Shown here piece by piece: positions 30,076 to 38,953 of a DNA stretch of 49,219 nucleotides. This DNA is from Yokenella regensburgei ATCC 49455 (GTDB taxonomy: Bacteria > Pseudomonadota > Gammaproteobacteria > Enterobacterales > Enterobacteriaceae), in NCBI RefSeq assembly GCF_000735455.1, contig NZ_JMPS01000013.1:1-49219 (forward strand), read 5' to 3'. Position 1 is the stretch's first letter; every line of letters begins with the position of its first letter. The position numbers and the translations under genes were made by a program. Below the pieces are notes generated by a model. It did no database searches and was not told the DNA's origin. It was given only the letters and a program-made list of their open reading frames with translations.

Positions 30076-30543
30076 ATGTCTGCTGAATTAACCGCGGAAG
30101 CGGCGTTAAAGATGGTGGGAGAAATTTTCGTCTATCACATGCCCTTCAACCGCGCGCTGGGGCTGGAGCTTGCCCGCTACGAAAAAGAGTACGCCGAGCT
30201 CTGCTTTAACAACCAGCCGATGATGGTCGGCAACTGGGCACAGAGCATTTTGCACGGCGGAGTTATAGCGTCAGTGCTGGATGTTGCTGCAGGGCTGGTA
30301 TGTGTTGGCAGCACGCTGACGCGCCATGACACCATTAACGAGGATGAGCTGCGCCAGCGCCTGTCGCGCATGGGGACTATCGATCTGCGCGTCGATTATC
30401 TGCGCCCTGGCCGCGGTAACCGCTTTACCGCCACCAGCAGCCTGCTGCGCGCCGGGAATAAAGTGGCCGTTGCCCGTGTTGAGCTGCACAACGAAGAACA
30501 GCTCTATATTGCCAGCGCTACGGCAACGTATATGGTGGGTTGA
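30076..30543 (+). CDS. yigI: Acyl-CoA thioesterase YigI (hotdog fold)
   Basis: A 155-residue PaaI-type hotdog thioesterase. E. coli YigI has been reported to act on medium- and long-chain acyl-CoA and help use unusual fatty acids. The hotdog helix region [15 protein letters not shown] near residue 75 and the RVDYLRPGR strand are conserved. The start [11 protein letters not shown] at 30076 matches E. coli; the frame is open far upstream through the pldA promoter region, but those codons are not conserved. A GGAAGG sequence lies 9 bases before the ATG. rarD follows 51 bases later. Confidence 0.92.
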   Translation: MSAELTAEAALKMVGEIFVYHMPFNRALGLELARYEKEYAELCFNNQPMMVGNWAQSILHGGVIASVLDVAAGLVCVGSTLTRHDTINEDELRQRLSRMGTIDLRVDYLRPGRGNRFTATSSLLRAGNKVAVARVELHNEEQLYIASATATYMVG

Positions 30544-30594
30544 ATCGTCATTATCGAGTAAAATCCCTTCACATTTTTGCAAGGAATTTAACCG

Positions 30595-31491
30595 ATGGAT
30601 GCTAAACAAACGCGGCTGGGTGTGTTACTCGCACTCGCCGCTTATTTTATTTGGGGTATCGCACCGGCGTACTTCAAGCTGATTTACTACGTTCCCGCCG
30701 ACGAAATCCTCACCCATCGTGTGATCTGGTCATTTTTCTTTATGGTGGCGCTGATGAGCATCAGCCGCCAGTGGCCGCGGGTGAAGGTCCTGCTGCAAAC
30801 GCCAAAGAAAATATTCATGCTGGCGCTCTCCGCGGTGCTGATTGGCGGAAACTGGCTGCTTTTCATCTGGGCGGTGAATAACCACCATATGCTCGAAGCG
30901 AGCCTTGGCTACTTTATTAACCCGCTGGTGAATATTTTGCTCGGGATGATTTTCCTAGGCGAACGCTTCCGCCGCATGCAGTGGTTAGCGGTGATCCTGG
31001 CGGCGTGCGGGGTGCTGGTTCAGCTGTGGACTTTTGGTTCTCTGCCGCTCATCGCCCTGGGGCTGGCCTTCAGCTTCGCCTTCTACGGCCTGGTACGCAA
31101 AAAAATCGCCGTGGATGCACAAACCGGAATGCTATTCGAAACCCTGTGGCTGCTGCCAGTTGCTGCTATTTATCTGTTTGGTATCGCCGATAGCAGCACC
31201 AGCCATATGGGGCAAAACCCGCTGTCGCTGAATCTGCTGCTGGTTGCCGCAGGCGTGGTGACGACGATCCCGCTGCTGTGCTTTACCGGTGCGGCCACTC
31301 GTCTGCGCCTTTCGACGCTGGGATTCTTCCAGTACATTGGCCCTACGCTGATGTTCCTGCTGGCGGTGACGTTTTACGGCGAAGTGCCGGGGGCAGACAA
31401 GATGCTGACCTTCGCGTTTATCTGGGTCGCGCTGGCGATTTTCGTGATGGATGCGGTGTATACGTTACGCAGGACGCGTAAAGGGCTGTAG
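30595..31491 (+). CDS. rarD: EamA-family transporter RarD
   Basis: A 298-residue inner-membrane protein with about ten hydrophobic helices, RarD subfamily of the drug/metabolite transporter superfamily. The E. coli name comes from early association with chloramphenicol resistance, but the substrate is unproven. Characteristic RarD sequences WGIAPAYFKLI and HRVIWSFFFM near the N-terminus are intact. Downstream of yigI with 51 bases between. E. coli has yigG and yigF between rarD and corA; here they are absent and only a palindrome remains. Confidence 0.92.
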   Translation: MDAKQTRLGVLLALAAYFIWGIAPAYFKLIYYVPADEILTHRVIWSFFFMVALMSISRQWPRVKVLLQTPKKIFMLALSAVLIGGNWLLFIWAVNNHHMLEASLGYFINPLVNILLGMIFLGERFRRMQWLAVILAACGVLVQLWTFGSLPLIALGLAFSFAFYGLVRKKIAVDAQTGMLFETLWLLPVAAIYLFGIADSSTSHMGQNPLSLNLLLVAAGVVTTIPLLCFTGAATRLRLSTLGFFQYIGPTLMFLLAVTFYGEVPGADKMLTFAFIWVALAIFVMDAVYTLRRTRKGL

Positions 31492-31493
31492 CG

Positions 31494-31526
31494 TTATCAG
31501 GCCTGCAGAATATGTAGGCCTGATAA
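31494..31526. terminator. REP-like palindrome between convergent rarD and corA
   Basis: A perfect 11-bp stem TTATCAGGCCT (31494-31504) / AGGCCTGATAA (31516-31526) with an 11-base loop fills the 43-base gap between the rarD and corA stop codons. GTAGGCCTGATAAG resembles the core of enterobacterial REP units (GTAGGCCGGATAAG). Likely acts as a bidirectional end or mRNA 3' stabiliser; there is no T-run. Confidence 0.65.
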
Positions 31527-31534
31527 GCCGTCAC

Positions 31535-32485
31535 TCAGAGCCAGTTACGGCGTTTGAAGTAGAGATATGGCGCAAGCCCGGCGAGGATCATAAAAATAAT
31601 CGCGCCGGGATAACCAAAGCTCCAGCGCAGCTCCGGCATAAACTCAAAGTTCATCCCATAGCTTGAGGCCACCAGCGTCGGCGGCAGAAACACCACGGAT
31701 ACCACCGAGAAGATCTTGATGATGCGGTTCTGCTCGATGTTGATGAAGCCCATCGCCGCCTGCATCAGGAAGTTCACTTTCTGGAACAGGGATTCGTTGT
31801 GCGGCAGCAGGGATTCGATATCGCGCAGGATCTCACGAGCCTGCTCCAGCTGACCCGCCGGCAGACGCGCTTTACGCACCAGGAAGTTCAGTGCGCGTTG
31901 GGTATCCATCAGACACAAACGAACCTTCCAGCCGATATCTTCCTGCTCTGCCAGCGTCGAGAGCGCATCGTCATACTCGTCGCCCTGCTGGCCTTCCATA
32001 ATAACGCGGCTCAGTTTTTCCAGATCGCTGTAAATGTTTTCGATCTCATCCGCCAGCTGTTCAATTTTGGTTTCGAACAGATCCAGCAGCAGCTCATAGG
32101 CGTTGCCGTCCACCATCTCCTGGTTACGGGAGCGCATACGGTAGAGCCGAAACGCCGGCAGTTCGCGTTCACGCAGGGTGAACAGACGTCCTTCACGAAT
32201 GGTAAATGCCACGGTGGAGTTACCGGCGTGGTCTTCAGCATCTTCAAAAAAGAAAAATGAGTGAATGTGCAGACCGTCTTCGTCTTCAAAGAATCGCGCG
32301 GAGGCCTCGATGTCTTCCAGTTCAGGACGGGTAGCCAGGTTCTGGCCCAATTCCGTTTGCACACGGCTTCGCTCTTCGTCGTCTGGCTCGACGAGGTCAA
32401 CCCACACTGAACTTGCCAGGTGTTTGATCTCTTCCGCTTCAAGACGCGTTAAGCGATTGTTTTCCAGTTGAAATGCGCTCAGCAT
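31535..32485 (-). CDS. corA: Magnesium/cobalt/nickel transporter CorA
   Basis: A 316-residue pentameric Mg2+ channel: a large cytoplasmic N-terminal domain and two C-terminal transmembrane helices, with the signature [10 protein letters not shown] between them and the basic end YFKRRNWL. The ATG at 32485 matches E. coli; GGGAG lies 10 bases upstream, and an in-frame TTG five codons earlier is discounted. It has a leader of about 230 bases with its own promoter, a short upstream ORF and a hairpin (separate entries), as in Salmonella, where Rho-dependent termination controls the gene. uvrD is upstream in the same direction. Confidence 0.96.
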   Translation of the reverse strand: MLSAFQLENNRLTRLEAEEIKHLASSVWVDLVEPDDEERSRVQTELGQNLATRPELEDIEASARFFEDEDGLHIHSFFFFEDAEDHAGNSTVAFTIREGRLFTLRERELPAFRLYRMRSRNQEMVDGNAYELLLDLFETKIEQLADEIENIYSDLEKLSRVIMEGQQGDEYDDALSTLAEQEDIGWKVRLCLMDTQRALNFLVRKARLPAGQLEQAREILRDIESLLPHNESLFQKVNFLMQAAMGFINIEQNRIIKIFSVVSVVFLPPTLVASSYGMNFEFMPELRWSFGYPGAIIFMILAGLAPYLYFKRRNWL

Positions 32486-32717
32486 GACCGGGACTCCCAA
32501 TGCAAAAAATTATCGGACAGTTCGGTGGGCACACAGAAACAAATGGGGTTTCAGACCATTAAGCCTGACTCAGCGCGACGGGAGTAATTCAGGTCGCTGA
32601 CAACCGCTAAGGCTATCAGCATTCGAGGATAGCCTTAGGAGTTGTTCCTGGTTGACAGGAAATTGAGCCAGCATCTACTGGGTGTGTCCAAGGCGAATGT
32701 CCTCTTAGCGTAATCGT
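32486..32717 (-). promoter_or_regulatory. corA mRNA leader with hairpin
   Basis: The segment between the predicted start near 32717 and the corA ATG. It contains a perfect 11-bp hairpin (CTAAGGCTATC at 32607-32617 with GATAGCCTTAG at 32628-32638, 10-base loop), whose right arm covers the corL stop codon, and C-rich, unstructured-looking sequence downstream suitable for Rho. In Salmonella the corA leader couples corL translation to Rho-dependent termination. Apart from corL and the hairpin nothing else is seen up to 32839. Confidence 0.65.
32635..32691 (-). CDS. corL: Candidate corA leader peptide CorL
   Basis: An 18-codon ORF in the corA leader, predicted peptide MDTPSRCWLNFLSTRNNS, too short for routine gene calling. 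Start is TTG, preceded by AGAGGA with 8 bases spacing, a good ribosome-binding site about 26 bases after the predicted transcription start. Its TAA stop (32635-32637) lies within the arm of the leader hairpin, so a ribosome finishing the peptide would prevent pairing. Salmonella corA is known to carry a leader ORF, corL, that controls Rho access. Two other short ORFs overlap but lack ribosome-binding sites. Confidence 0.62.
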   Translation of the reverse strand: MDTPSRCWLNFLSTRNNS

Positions 32718-32723
32718 GCGCGC

Positions 32724-32752
32724 ATGTTACGCCAGCACTAATGCAGCGTCAA
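32724..32752 (-). promoter_or_regulatory. Predicted sigma-70 promoter of corA
   Basis: On the minus strand: -35 TTGACG (32747-32752), 17-base spacer, -10 TAACAT (32724-32729). Predicted start near 32717, giving a leader of about 230 bases. It lies about 90-115 bases downstream of the uvrD stop, so corA need not depend on uvrD transcription. Confidence 0.72.
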
Positions 32753-32839
32753 CATGCAACGAAACGCCAGCAGGTATAAATTCCCCTCTGGCTTATAAGG
32801 CTAGCAGATTATTACAAAATAATGATATTTTTCTGAAAG

Positions 32840-35002
32840 TTACACGGTTTCGAGGCGGGCATAGGCTGCCACCAGCCATTTGATACCCTGCCCCTGGAAC
32901 GCCACCTGCAAACGGCTGTGTTCGCCGCTGCCTTCCAGATTCACGATGGTACCTTCACCGAATTTCGAGTGGCGCACGCGCTGGCCGAGCTTGTAGCCGG
33001 TATCGTTCTCCGACATCGGTGTACCCATGCGCTGATGGCTGACCGGACGGCTCACCGTCGCGCGCAGGCGTACCTCTTCCACGCAGGCTTCCGGCAGCTC
33101 GCCGATAAACCGTGACGGCCGATGATAGACCTCTTTACCGTACAGGCGGCGCGTTTCCGCGTAGGTCAGCGTCAGCTTCTCCATCGCACGGGTGACGCCG
33201 ACGTAGGCCAGACGACGTTCTTCTTCCAGACGCCCGCCTTCATCGAGCGACATCTGGCTCGGGAACATCCCCTCTTCCATTCCGACGATAAACACCTGCG
33301 GGAATTCCAGCCCTTTTGCCGAGTGCAGCGTCATCAGCTGTACCGCGTCCTGCCAGGTATCGGCCTGCCCTTCACCCGCCTCAAGCGCGGCATGAGAGAG
33401 AAACGCCTGCAGCGGCAGCAGATCTTCATCTTCGTCGTTATAGCTGAACTGGCGCGTTGCCGTCACCAGCTCCTCTAAGTTTTCGATTCGGGTCTGGCCC
33501 TTCTCGCCTTTTTCCTGCTCATACATTGTGCGCAGGCCGGAGTCTTTAATCACCCGGTCAGTCTGCACGTGCAGAGGCATATCGGCAGTTTCATGCGCCA
33601 GCGCATCAATCAGTTCCATAAACCGCTGGAGCGCACTGGCGGCGCGGCCTGCAAGCGCTTTCTCCTGCAGTAACTCGCGGCATGCCTGCCACAGGGTAAG
33701 CTGGCGGTCACGGGAAGTCTGGCGCACTACGTCAAGGGTACGATCGCCGATCCCACGAGTTGGCGTATTCACCACGCGCTCAAAAGCGGCATCGTCATTG
33801 CGATTTGCAATCAGGCGCAGGTAAGAGAGGGCGTCTTTGATTTCCTGGCGTTCGAAGAAGCGCATTCCGCCATAAATACGGTATGGCATGCTCGCCTGTA
33901 ACAACGCCTCTTCCAGCACGCGCGACTGGGCGTTGCTGCGATAAAGAATGGCGCATTTTTCCAGCGCTCCGCCGTTGTCCTGCCAGGTTTTAATCCGGTT
34001 CACCACGAAGCGGGCTTCGTCGAGTTCGTTGAAGGCGCAGTAAAGCGAGATAGGTTCACCGTCGACACCGTCGGTCCACAGTTTTTTCCCCAGCCGCCCG
34101 TTGTTGTTTTCAATCAGGGCGTTAGCCGCGCTCAGGATGTTGCTGGTTGAACGGTAGTTCTGTTCGAGACGAATAGTTTCCGCGCCCGGGAAATCGTTCA
34201 GGAAGCGCTGGATGTTCTCCACCTGCGCACCACGCCAGCCGTAGATCGACTGGTCATCGTCACCAACGATCATCACTTTGCCGCTGTCACCCGCCAGCAG
34301 GCGGATCCAGGCGTACTGAATGTTGTTGGTATCCTGGAATTCGTCGACGAGAATGTTGGTAAAACGCTCGCGGTAGTGCTGAAGAATATGCGGTTTATTG
34401 AGCCACAGTTCGTGCGCGCGCAGCAGCAGTTCGGCAAAATCCACCAGCCCTGCGCGATCGCAGGCTTCCTGGTAGGCCTGATAAACCTTCTGCCAGGTCT
34501 GTTCGACCGGATTACCGTAGCTCTGAATATGATGCGGACGCAGTCCTTCGTCCTTCTGGCTGTTGATGTACCACATCGCCTGACGCGGTGGCCACTGCTT
34601 CTCATCCAGGTTCATCGCCTTGATGAGGCGTTTCAGCAGACGCAGCTGGTCTTCGCTGTCGAGGATCTGGAAATCCTGCGGCAAATTCGCATCCAGATGG
34701 TGCGCACGCAGCAGACGATGCGCCAGACCATGGAAGGTCCCCACCCACATTCCGCCCTGGGAAGTGCCCATCAACTGAGAGATACGATGGCGCATTTCCG
34801 CCGCCGCTTTGTTGGTAAAGGTCACCGCCATAATGGAGTACGGCGAGCAGTTTTCTACGCTCAGCAACCAGGCGATACGGTGCACCAGCACACGTGTTTT
34901 ACCGCTGCCCGCCCCGGCGAGGACCAACATATTGGTGCGCGACGCCGCCACGGCTTCACGCTGTTTGTCATTGAGGCTGTCGAGCAGGTAAGAAACGTCC
35001 AT
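32840..35002 (-). CDS. uvrD: DNA helicase II (UvrD)
   Basis: A 720-residue 3'-5' superfamily 1A helicase of nucleotide-excision and mismatch repair. Walker A AGAGSGKTR near residue 30, motif II VDEFQDTN, motif III GDDDQSIYGWRGA, motif IV LEQNYRST, motif VI VGVTRAMEKLTLTYA and the C-terminal Tudor-like region (KLGQRVRHSKFGEGTIV) that contacts RNA polymerase are present. The ATG at 35002 (MDVSYLLDSLND) matches E. coli; a GTG two codons upstream is discounted. A LexA box lies 37-52 bases upstream of the ATG. Confidence 0.97.
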   Translation of the reverse strand: MDVSYLLDSLNDKQREAVAASRTNMLVLAGAGSGKTRVLVHRIAWLLSVENCSPYSIMAVTFTNKAAAEMRHRISQLMGTSQGGMWVGTFHGLAHRLLRAHHLDANLPQDFQILDSEDQLRLLKRLIKAMNLDEKQWPPRQAMWYINSQKDEGLRPHHIQSYGNPVEQTWQKVYQAYQEACDRAGLVDFAELLLRAHELWLNKPHILQHYRERFTNILVDEFQDTNNIQYAWIRLLAGDSGKVMIVGDDDQSIYGWRGAQVENIQRFLNDFPGAETIRLEQNYRSTSNILSAANALIENNNGRLGKKLWTDGVDGEPISLYCAFNELDEARFVVNRIKTWQDNGGALEKCAILYRSNAQSRVLEEALLQASMPYRIYGGMRFFERQEIKDALSYLRLIANRNDDAAFERVVNTPTRGIGDRTLDVVRQTSRDRQLTLWQACRELLQEKALAGRAASALQRFMELIDALAHETADMPLHVQTDRVIKDSGLRTMYEQEKGEKGQTRIENLEELVTATRQFSYNDEDEDLLPLQAFLSHAALEAGEGQADTWQDAVQLMTLHSAKGLEFPQVFIVGMEEGMFPSQMSLDEGGRLEEERRLAYVGVTRAMEKLTLTYAETRRLYGKEVYHRPSRFIGELPEACVEEVRLRATVSRPVSHQRMGTPMSENDTGYKLGQRVRHSKFGEGTIVNLEGSGEHSRLQVAFQGQGIKWLVAAYARLETV

Positions 35003-35038
35003 TGGCACCGCCGGAGAATATCGGGGCTCAGAGAACCC

Positions 35039-35054
35039 CTGGAAATTTATACAG
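35039..35054 (-). promoter_or_regulatory. LexA operator (SOS box) of uvrD
   Basis: On the minus strand CTGTATAAATTTCCAG is CTG-N10-CAG with an A+T-rich centre, the LexA consensus half-sites. It sits just downstream of the predicted start (near 35059), the same arrangement as at E. coli uvrD. This supports SOS induction. Confidence 0.82.
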
Positions 35055-35065
35055 AGTTACTGGTG

Positions 35066-35093
35066 ATTATATCAGCGTGGTGAGGGATGCCAA
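35066..35093 (-). promoter_or_regulatory. Predicted sigma-70 promoter of uvrD
   Basis: On the minus strand: -35 TTGGCA (35088-35093), 16-base spacer, -10 TATAAT (35066-35071). The -35 and spacer lie inside the last codons of yigB, and the LexA operator follows directly downstream. Confidence 0.72.
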
Positions 35094-35783
35094 CCGGGAA
35101 ATTTCCACGTGCGGCAGCAGACGGCTATCATGAATTTCCATCAACGACCCTTCTCGCAGGTTGATCCAGCAGGCCTGCATCCCGCAGCGGACGGCACCGG
35201 CGACGTCGGTGGTGAGGTCATCACCGACGTGCAGAATTTGCTCGATCGGGACTTCCAGTCGTTCCGCCGCCAGATGATACATGTCGGAGAAAGGTTTGGA
35301 GCGCCCGTCCGGGCCTGCGCGCAGCACAAAGCGGAAGTAGTCATTGAGACCAAACAGCTCCGGCTGAGCGTTACCGTTAGTGATCGCTACCAGCGGCCAT
35401 TTTTTCGCAAGCCTGGTGAGCGTGTCATGGGTTTCTTCTGGCACATCAATCCGGCTACGCCATTGGGCAAAATGCAGCATCGCCGCATGCGCGCCAATGC
35501 TGGCTTCTGACGGGCTTAATCCCGCGCTGAGCATCGCTTGCTCTACTGCCCGACGTCGCCATTCGGTCACGTCGTGGTAAATTTCCGGCTCGGCCCGGCG
35601 CAGCGCCTGGCGTACTTGCAGGAAGTCATTGCTCTCAAAACCCTTCATCGCCGGATGATAGTTCTGCACAAACGCCAGCGACTCTTGTTCCGTGGTGCGG
35701 ATCACCTGATAGTTATCGTAAAGGGTATCGTCCAGGTCAAACGTCAAAGCCGAAATCTGACCTAATGGGCGGTAAAAACGCAT
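35067..35783 (-). CDS. yigB: HAD-superfamily flavin-pathway phosphatase YigB
   Basis: A 238-residue HAD phosphatase; E. coli YigB dephosphorylates FMN and 5-amino-6-(5-phospho-D-ribitylamino)uracil, a riboflavin precursor. Motif I is [10 protein letters not shown] near residue 16, motif II the Thr of AITNGN, and the acidic motif is [13 protein letters not shown] near 190. Its ATG overlaps the xerC stop by one base (TAATG, 35781-35785). It is the last gene of lptM-dapF-yigA-xerC-yigB; its 3' end contains the uvrD promoter. Confidence 0.93.
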   Translation of the reverse strand: MRFYRPLGQISALTFDLDDTLYDNYQVIRTTEQESLAFVQNYHPAMKGFESNDFLQVRQALRRAEPEIYHDVTEWRRRAVEQAMLSAGLSPSEASIGAHAAMLHFAQWRSRIDVPEETHDTLTRLAKKWPLVAITNGNAQPELFGLNDYFRFVLRAGPDGRSKPFSDMYHLAAERLEVPIEQILHVGDDLTTDVAGAVRCGMQACWINLREGSLMEIHDSRLLPHVEISRLASLTTLI

Positions 35784-36685
35784 TATTTCCCCCGTTTGGC
35801 GCGTGGATGCGCCGCGTCGTACACCGAGGCAAGGTGTTGAAAATCAAGATGGGTATAGATTTGGGTCGTCGACAGGTTAGCATGCCCCAGCAGCTCCTGA
35901 ACCCCACGCAGATCGCCGCTCGACTCCAGCATATGGGTGGCGAACGAGTGCCGCAATTTATGAGGGTGAACGTGGCTGTTCAGGCCTTGCCTGATGCCCC
36001 ACTCGGCAAAACGCTTCTGGACGTTTCTCGCCGAGATGCGTTTGCCAAGCTTCGACAAAAACAGCGCTTCGTCATCGCCGCCGAACAGTCCGCGCAGATC
36101 GAGCCAGTGCTCAATCCACACCACCGCATTCCGCCCGATGGGTAAACGCCGCTCTTTGCTGCCCTTCCCCATCACCCACACTTCACCGGTCGACAGGTCC
36201 AGGTTTTTGATATCGAGGTTAACCAGTTCAGACAGACGCAGCCCGGCCCCGTACATCACTTCCAGCATCGCGCGGTCGCGGACGGCTAACGGATCGTTAA
36301 GGTCGATATCCAGCAGGCGGTTGACGTCATCAACGTCGATATTCTTAGGGAGATGGCGCGGTGTTTTCGGGGCAGAAACCGCTTTGGCAGGATTCGCCGA
36401 CAGCTCCCCCTGGCTTACCAGCCAGTCGAAGAAACTACGCAGGGCGGAAAGCCGCAGCGCAAGACTCGCCGGGCCAAGGCCCTTACGGCGACTGCGGGTT
36501 GCAAAGCTACGCACCGTTGCAGCATCACATTGTTGCCAGCTTTTTACGCCGGTTTCCCCGGCAAGCGTAATGACGGCATCAAGCTGACGCTGATAGTTCA
36601 GCAGCGTGACCGGGCTGAGCTGACGCTCAACGCCGAGATAACGCAAAAAGCGTGTTACCGGCTCGTGCAGCGGAGAATCGGTCAT
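35783..36685 (-). CDS. xerC: Tyrosine recombinase XerC
   Basis: A 300-residue site-specific recombinase that, with XerD, resolves chromosome dimers at dif and plasmid multimers at cer-type sites. The N-terminal SAM-like core-binding domain covers about residues 10-95. The catalytic residues are visible: Arg in [10 protein letters not shown], Lys in GKGSKERR, His-Leu-Arg in [13 protein letters not shown], and His and the nucleophile Tyr in [18 protein letters not shown]. coli XerC is 298 residues. It overlaps the yigA stop by 4 bases (ATGA) and yigB by one, so the cluster is tightly coupled. Confidence 0.97.
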   Translation of the reverse strand: MTDSPLHEPVTRFLRYLGVERQLSPVTLLNYQRQLDAVITLAGETGVKSWQQCDAATVRSFATRSRRKGLGPASLALRLSALRSFFDWLVSQGELSANPAKAVSAPKTPRHLPKNIDVDDVNRLLDIDLNDPLAVRDRAMLEVMYGAGLRLSELVNLDIKNLDLSTGEVWVMGKGSKERRLPIGRNAVVWIEHWLDLRGLFGGDDEALFLSKLGKRISARNVQKRFAEWGIRQGLNSHVHPHKLRHSFATHMLESSGDLRGVQELLGHANLSTTQIYTHLDFQHLASVYDAAHPRAKRGK

Positions 36686-37389
36686 ACGCGTTCAATCCAG
36701 CGCTCCAGTAGCCCCGGCATCATCAGCGCGATTTCCTGCAGCAGATGCGTGCCTTGTCCCTGCTGGTAGTGATGCGCGTCGCGGCTGGTGAAAAGGATAA
36801 TCCCCAAATCGCCATCGCTACCCATCATCGACATTGCCACAGAGCCGATCGCTTTCGCTTCTGGCAGGACCAGCAGCAGCTCAGGGCCGTTCAGCGAGCC
36901 GAGATAGTGCCGCTCATGTCCCAGTCGCTGAATACGCAGCGGTTCGAACGCCTGGCGCGAAAGCGCAAGACGGGTGGCGCTGGAAGGCGCACCAATCCGC
37001 CAGCGATCAGGGAACAGACGCAGTGTGGCACCGGCTAACCCCAACTCCCGCGCCCAGCGATGGAAGCGATTAAGGAGATCGTCGAGGCTTTCAGCCGCGG
37101 CCAGCCGGGTTTGCAGATGCAGCAGGCGATAGAACAAACTTTCGTTCTCCGTCGCCTGTTCCATCAGCATCGACATATTCTCTTCGAGCGCGTTGATGTG
37201 ATTCCGCGCCCGCGCCATATGCCACTCCACCAGCGAGATGGTCCCGCGCACCGGATGAGGTACCCGCATCTGCTCCACCCAGCGGGCGTTGCGGATAAAA
37301 AACTCAGGATGTTGCAACAGGTACTCCACCACGGCGCGATCGTTAAGCGTTGCGATTTCGTCCTGCTGTTCTTCCCCGACTTGTTTCAT
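36682..37389 (-). CDS. yigA: DUF484 domain protein YigA
   Basis: A 235-residue protein of the DUF484 family: an N-terminal helical segment ([15 protein letters not shown]) and a GAF-like domain (about residues 85-230). The function is unknown. It is consistently found between dapF and xerC in enterobacteria and pseudomonads, and has been considered linked to the xerC operon only by position. The start overlaps the dapF stop (ATGA, 37386-37389) and the stop overlaps xerC. Confidence 0.9.
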   Translation of the reverse strand: MKQVGEEQQDEIATLNDRAVVEYLLQHPEFFIRNARWVEQMRVPHPVRGTISLVEWHMARARNHINALEENMSMLMEQATENESLFYRLLHLQTRLAAAESLDDLLNRFHRWARELGLAGATLRLFPDRWRIGAPSSATRLALSRQAFEPLRIQRLGHERHYLGSLNGPELLLVLPEAKAIGSVAMSMMGSDGDLGIILFTSRDAHHYQQGQGTHLLQEIALMMPGLLERWIERV

Positions 37390-38210
37390 AAGTGAATAAA
37401 CCCGTCGTAGACATGTGCCGCCGGGCCAGTCATAAACAACGGTTGACCCGGACCTTTCCAGGCGATATCTAATCGCCCGCCTGGTAATTCCACGCGTACT
37501 TCTTCTGCCAGCAACCCCTGCTGAATACCAACAGCAACGGCCGCGCAGGCACCGCTGCCGCAGGCCTGAGTTTCCCCTGCGCCACGTTCATAGACGCGCA
37601 GACGAATATGGTCGCGTTTGACGACCTGCATAAATCCGATATTGGCCCGTTCCGGGAAACGCTCGTGGCTTTCCAGCACCGGACCCAACGTTTCGACGGC
37701 CGCCGTTTCGACGTCATCAACCTGAATCACACAGTGCGGGTTGCCCATCGACACCACGCCGCACATGATGGTCTGTTCCGCAGCGCGCATGATATAGGTC
37801 TTTTCCGCTTTGTTAGCGCGGAATGGCACCTGAGAGGGCTCAAAGTTCGGCTCGCCCATGTTGACACGCACCAGGTCATCGTCGGTAACGCTCAGCACCA
37901 TGCGACCATTCGCGGTACTGACCCGAATATCACGTTTGTTGGTCAGGCCCTTCAGGCGAACGAAACGCGCAAAGCAGCGCGCCCCGTTACCACACTGGGA
38001 AACTTCGCTGCCATCAGCATTAAAAATGCGGTAGTGAAAATCAAGCTCCGGATCGTACGGGGGTTCCACGATCAGCAGTTGATCGAAACCCACGCCAAGG
38101 TGCCTGTCCGACAGCCGTCGGATAAGCTCCGGAGAAAAGAACACATTCTGCGTCACCGCATCAACGACCATAAAGTCGTTGCCCAGGCCATGCATTTTAG
38201 AGAACTGCAT
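37386..38210 (-). CDS. dapF: Diaminopimelate epimerase
   Basis: A 274-residue cofactor-independent epimerase converting LL- to meso-diaminopimelate for lysine and peptidoglycan. The two catalytic cysteines are present: Cys73 ([10 protein letters not shown]) and the partner in [11 protein letters not shown] (217 in E. coli numbering). Two ATG codons are adjacent; the second (38210) is chosen since GGGG is then 6-7 bases upstream and the N-terminus [13 protein letters not shown] equals E. coli. It overlaps yigA by 4 bases and follows lptM. Confidence 0.96.
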   Translation of the reverse strand: MQFSKMHGLGNDFMVVDAVTQNVFFSPELIRRLSDRHLGVGFDQLLIVEPPYDPELDFHYRIFNADGSEVSQCGNGARCFARFVRLKGLTNKRDIRVSTANGRMVLSVTDDDLVRVNMGEPNFEPSQVPFRANKAEKTYIMRAAEQTIMCGVVSMGNPHCVIQVDDVETAAVETLGPVLESHERFPERANIGFMQVVKRDHIRLRVYERGAGETQACGSGACAAVAVGIQQGLLAEEVRVELPGGRLDIAWKGPGQPLFMTGPAAHVYDGFIHL

Positions 38211-38246
38211 CATTCACCCCACTCACGCAGAAACCGCCTGGAACCG

Positions 38247-38450
38247 TCAGAGATTGACCTGAGTCGGCCCACCATCAACACCGCGATCGTTACGATCCGG
38301 CGAGGTACTCTGAGTTTTGCTGTCGACCGGTTTGGTCGGCGGCGGCGCGGTTTTATCTGCCGGCGGGAAATAGAGAGGCCCCTTCAGGCCGCAGCCGGTC
38401 AGGCTGAACATCGTCAGTAATACGGCGAGCGTTCGGTACACGTTTTTCAT
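38247..38450 (-). CDS. lptM: LPS-assembly lipoprotein LptM (YifL)
   Basis: A 67-residue lipoprotein: basic start, hydrophobic core and lipobox LTGC with the acylated Cys20, followed by Gly rather than Asp, so outer-membrane sorting is expected. The segment [10 protein letters not shown] after the cysteine is the family signature. In E. coli LptM binds the LptD-LptE translocon and helps its maturation. The rest is a polar tail. First gene of the lptM-dapF-yigA-xerC-yigB cluster, divergent from cyaY. Confidence 0.92.
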   Translation of the reverse strand: MKNVYRTLAVLLTMFSLTGCGLKGPLYFPPADKTAPPPTKPVDSKTQSTSPDRNDRGVDGGPTQVNL

Positions 38451-38587
38451 TCTTAAAGTGCCTGTTGTTCAAACTTTCTGTTTTCTATCATCGCAGGAGA
38501 AGACGTAAAAGCAAGCGTTTAGCGCCCGACTGCAACGCATTATGTTTCACGGTATACTGCCGCATCACTAAAAAATGGGAAACGACA

Positions 38588-38908
38588 ATGAACGACAGTG
38601 AATTTCATCGCCTGGCAGATACCCTGTGGCTCACCATTGAAGAGCGTCTCGACGACTGGGACGGCGACAGCGATATCGACTGCGAAATTAACGGCGGCGT
38701 GCTAACGCTCTCCTTCGAAAACGGTAGCAAAATTATCATCAACCGTCAGGAGCCGCTGCATCAGGTATGGCTCGCAACTAAACAGGGCGGCTACCACTTT
38801 TCTCTGCAAGGAGATGAGTGGATCTGCGATCGCAGCGGCGAAGAGTTCTGGAGTTTACTGGAGAAAGCGGCGACTGCGCAGGCAGGTGAGGACGTAAGTT
38901 TCCGCTAA
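38588..38908 (+). CDS. cyaY: Iron-sulfur assembly regulator CyaY (bacterial frataxin)
   Basis: A 106-residue frataxin-fold protein that binds iron and the desulfurase IscS and modulates cluster assembly rate. The acidic first helix ([15 protein letters not shown]) provides the iron-binding ridge, and the beta-sheet strand [13 protein letters not shown] is highly conserved. The start [11 protein letters not shown] at 38588 matches E. coli; the frame is open upstream without conservation. It stands alone between divergent lptM and convergent cyaA. Confidence 0.95.
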   Translation: MNDSEFHRLADTLWLTIEERLDDWDGDSDIDCEINGGVLTLSFENGSKIIINRQEPLHQVWLATKQGGYHFSLQGDEWICDRSGEEFWSLLEKAATAQAGEDVSFR

Positions 38909-38916
38909 CAGCATTG

Positions 38917-38942
38917 CCCGGTAGCGCTAAACGCTTGCCGGG
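38917..38942. terminator. REP-like palindrome between cyaY and cyaA
   Basis: CCCGG (38917-38921) and AGCG (38923-38926) pair with CGCT (32-35 of 38900s) and CCGGG (38938-38942) with small internal mismatches. It sits in the 45-base gap between convergent stop codons. It resembles REP-type palindromes and has only a short TTT on the plus side, so its terminator role is uncertain. Confidence 0.5.
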
Positions 38943-38953
38943 TTTGCGATGGC

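Noticed and set aside
32569-32676. Alternative leader ORF of 35 codons upstream of corA (MLAQFPVNQ...)
   Set aside because: It lacks a ribosome-binding sequence, whereas the overlapping 18-codon frame has AGAGGA at proper spacing and resembles the known leader peptide. A 23-codon ORF starting inside the hairpin was rejected for the same reason.
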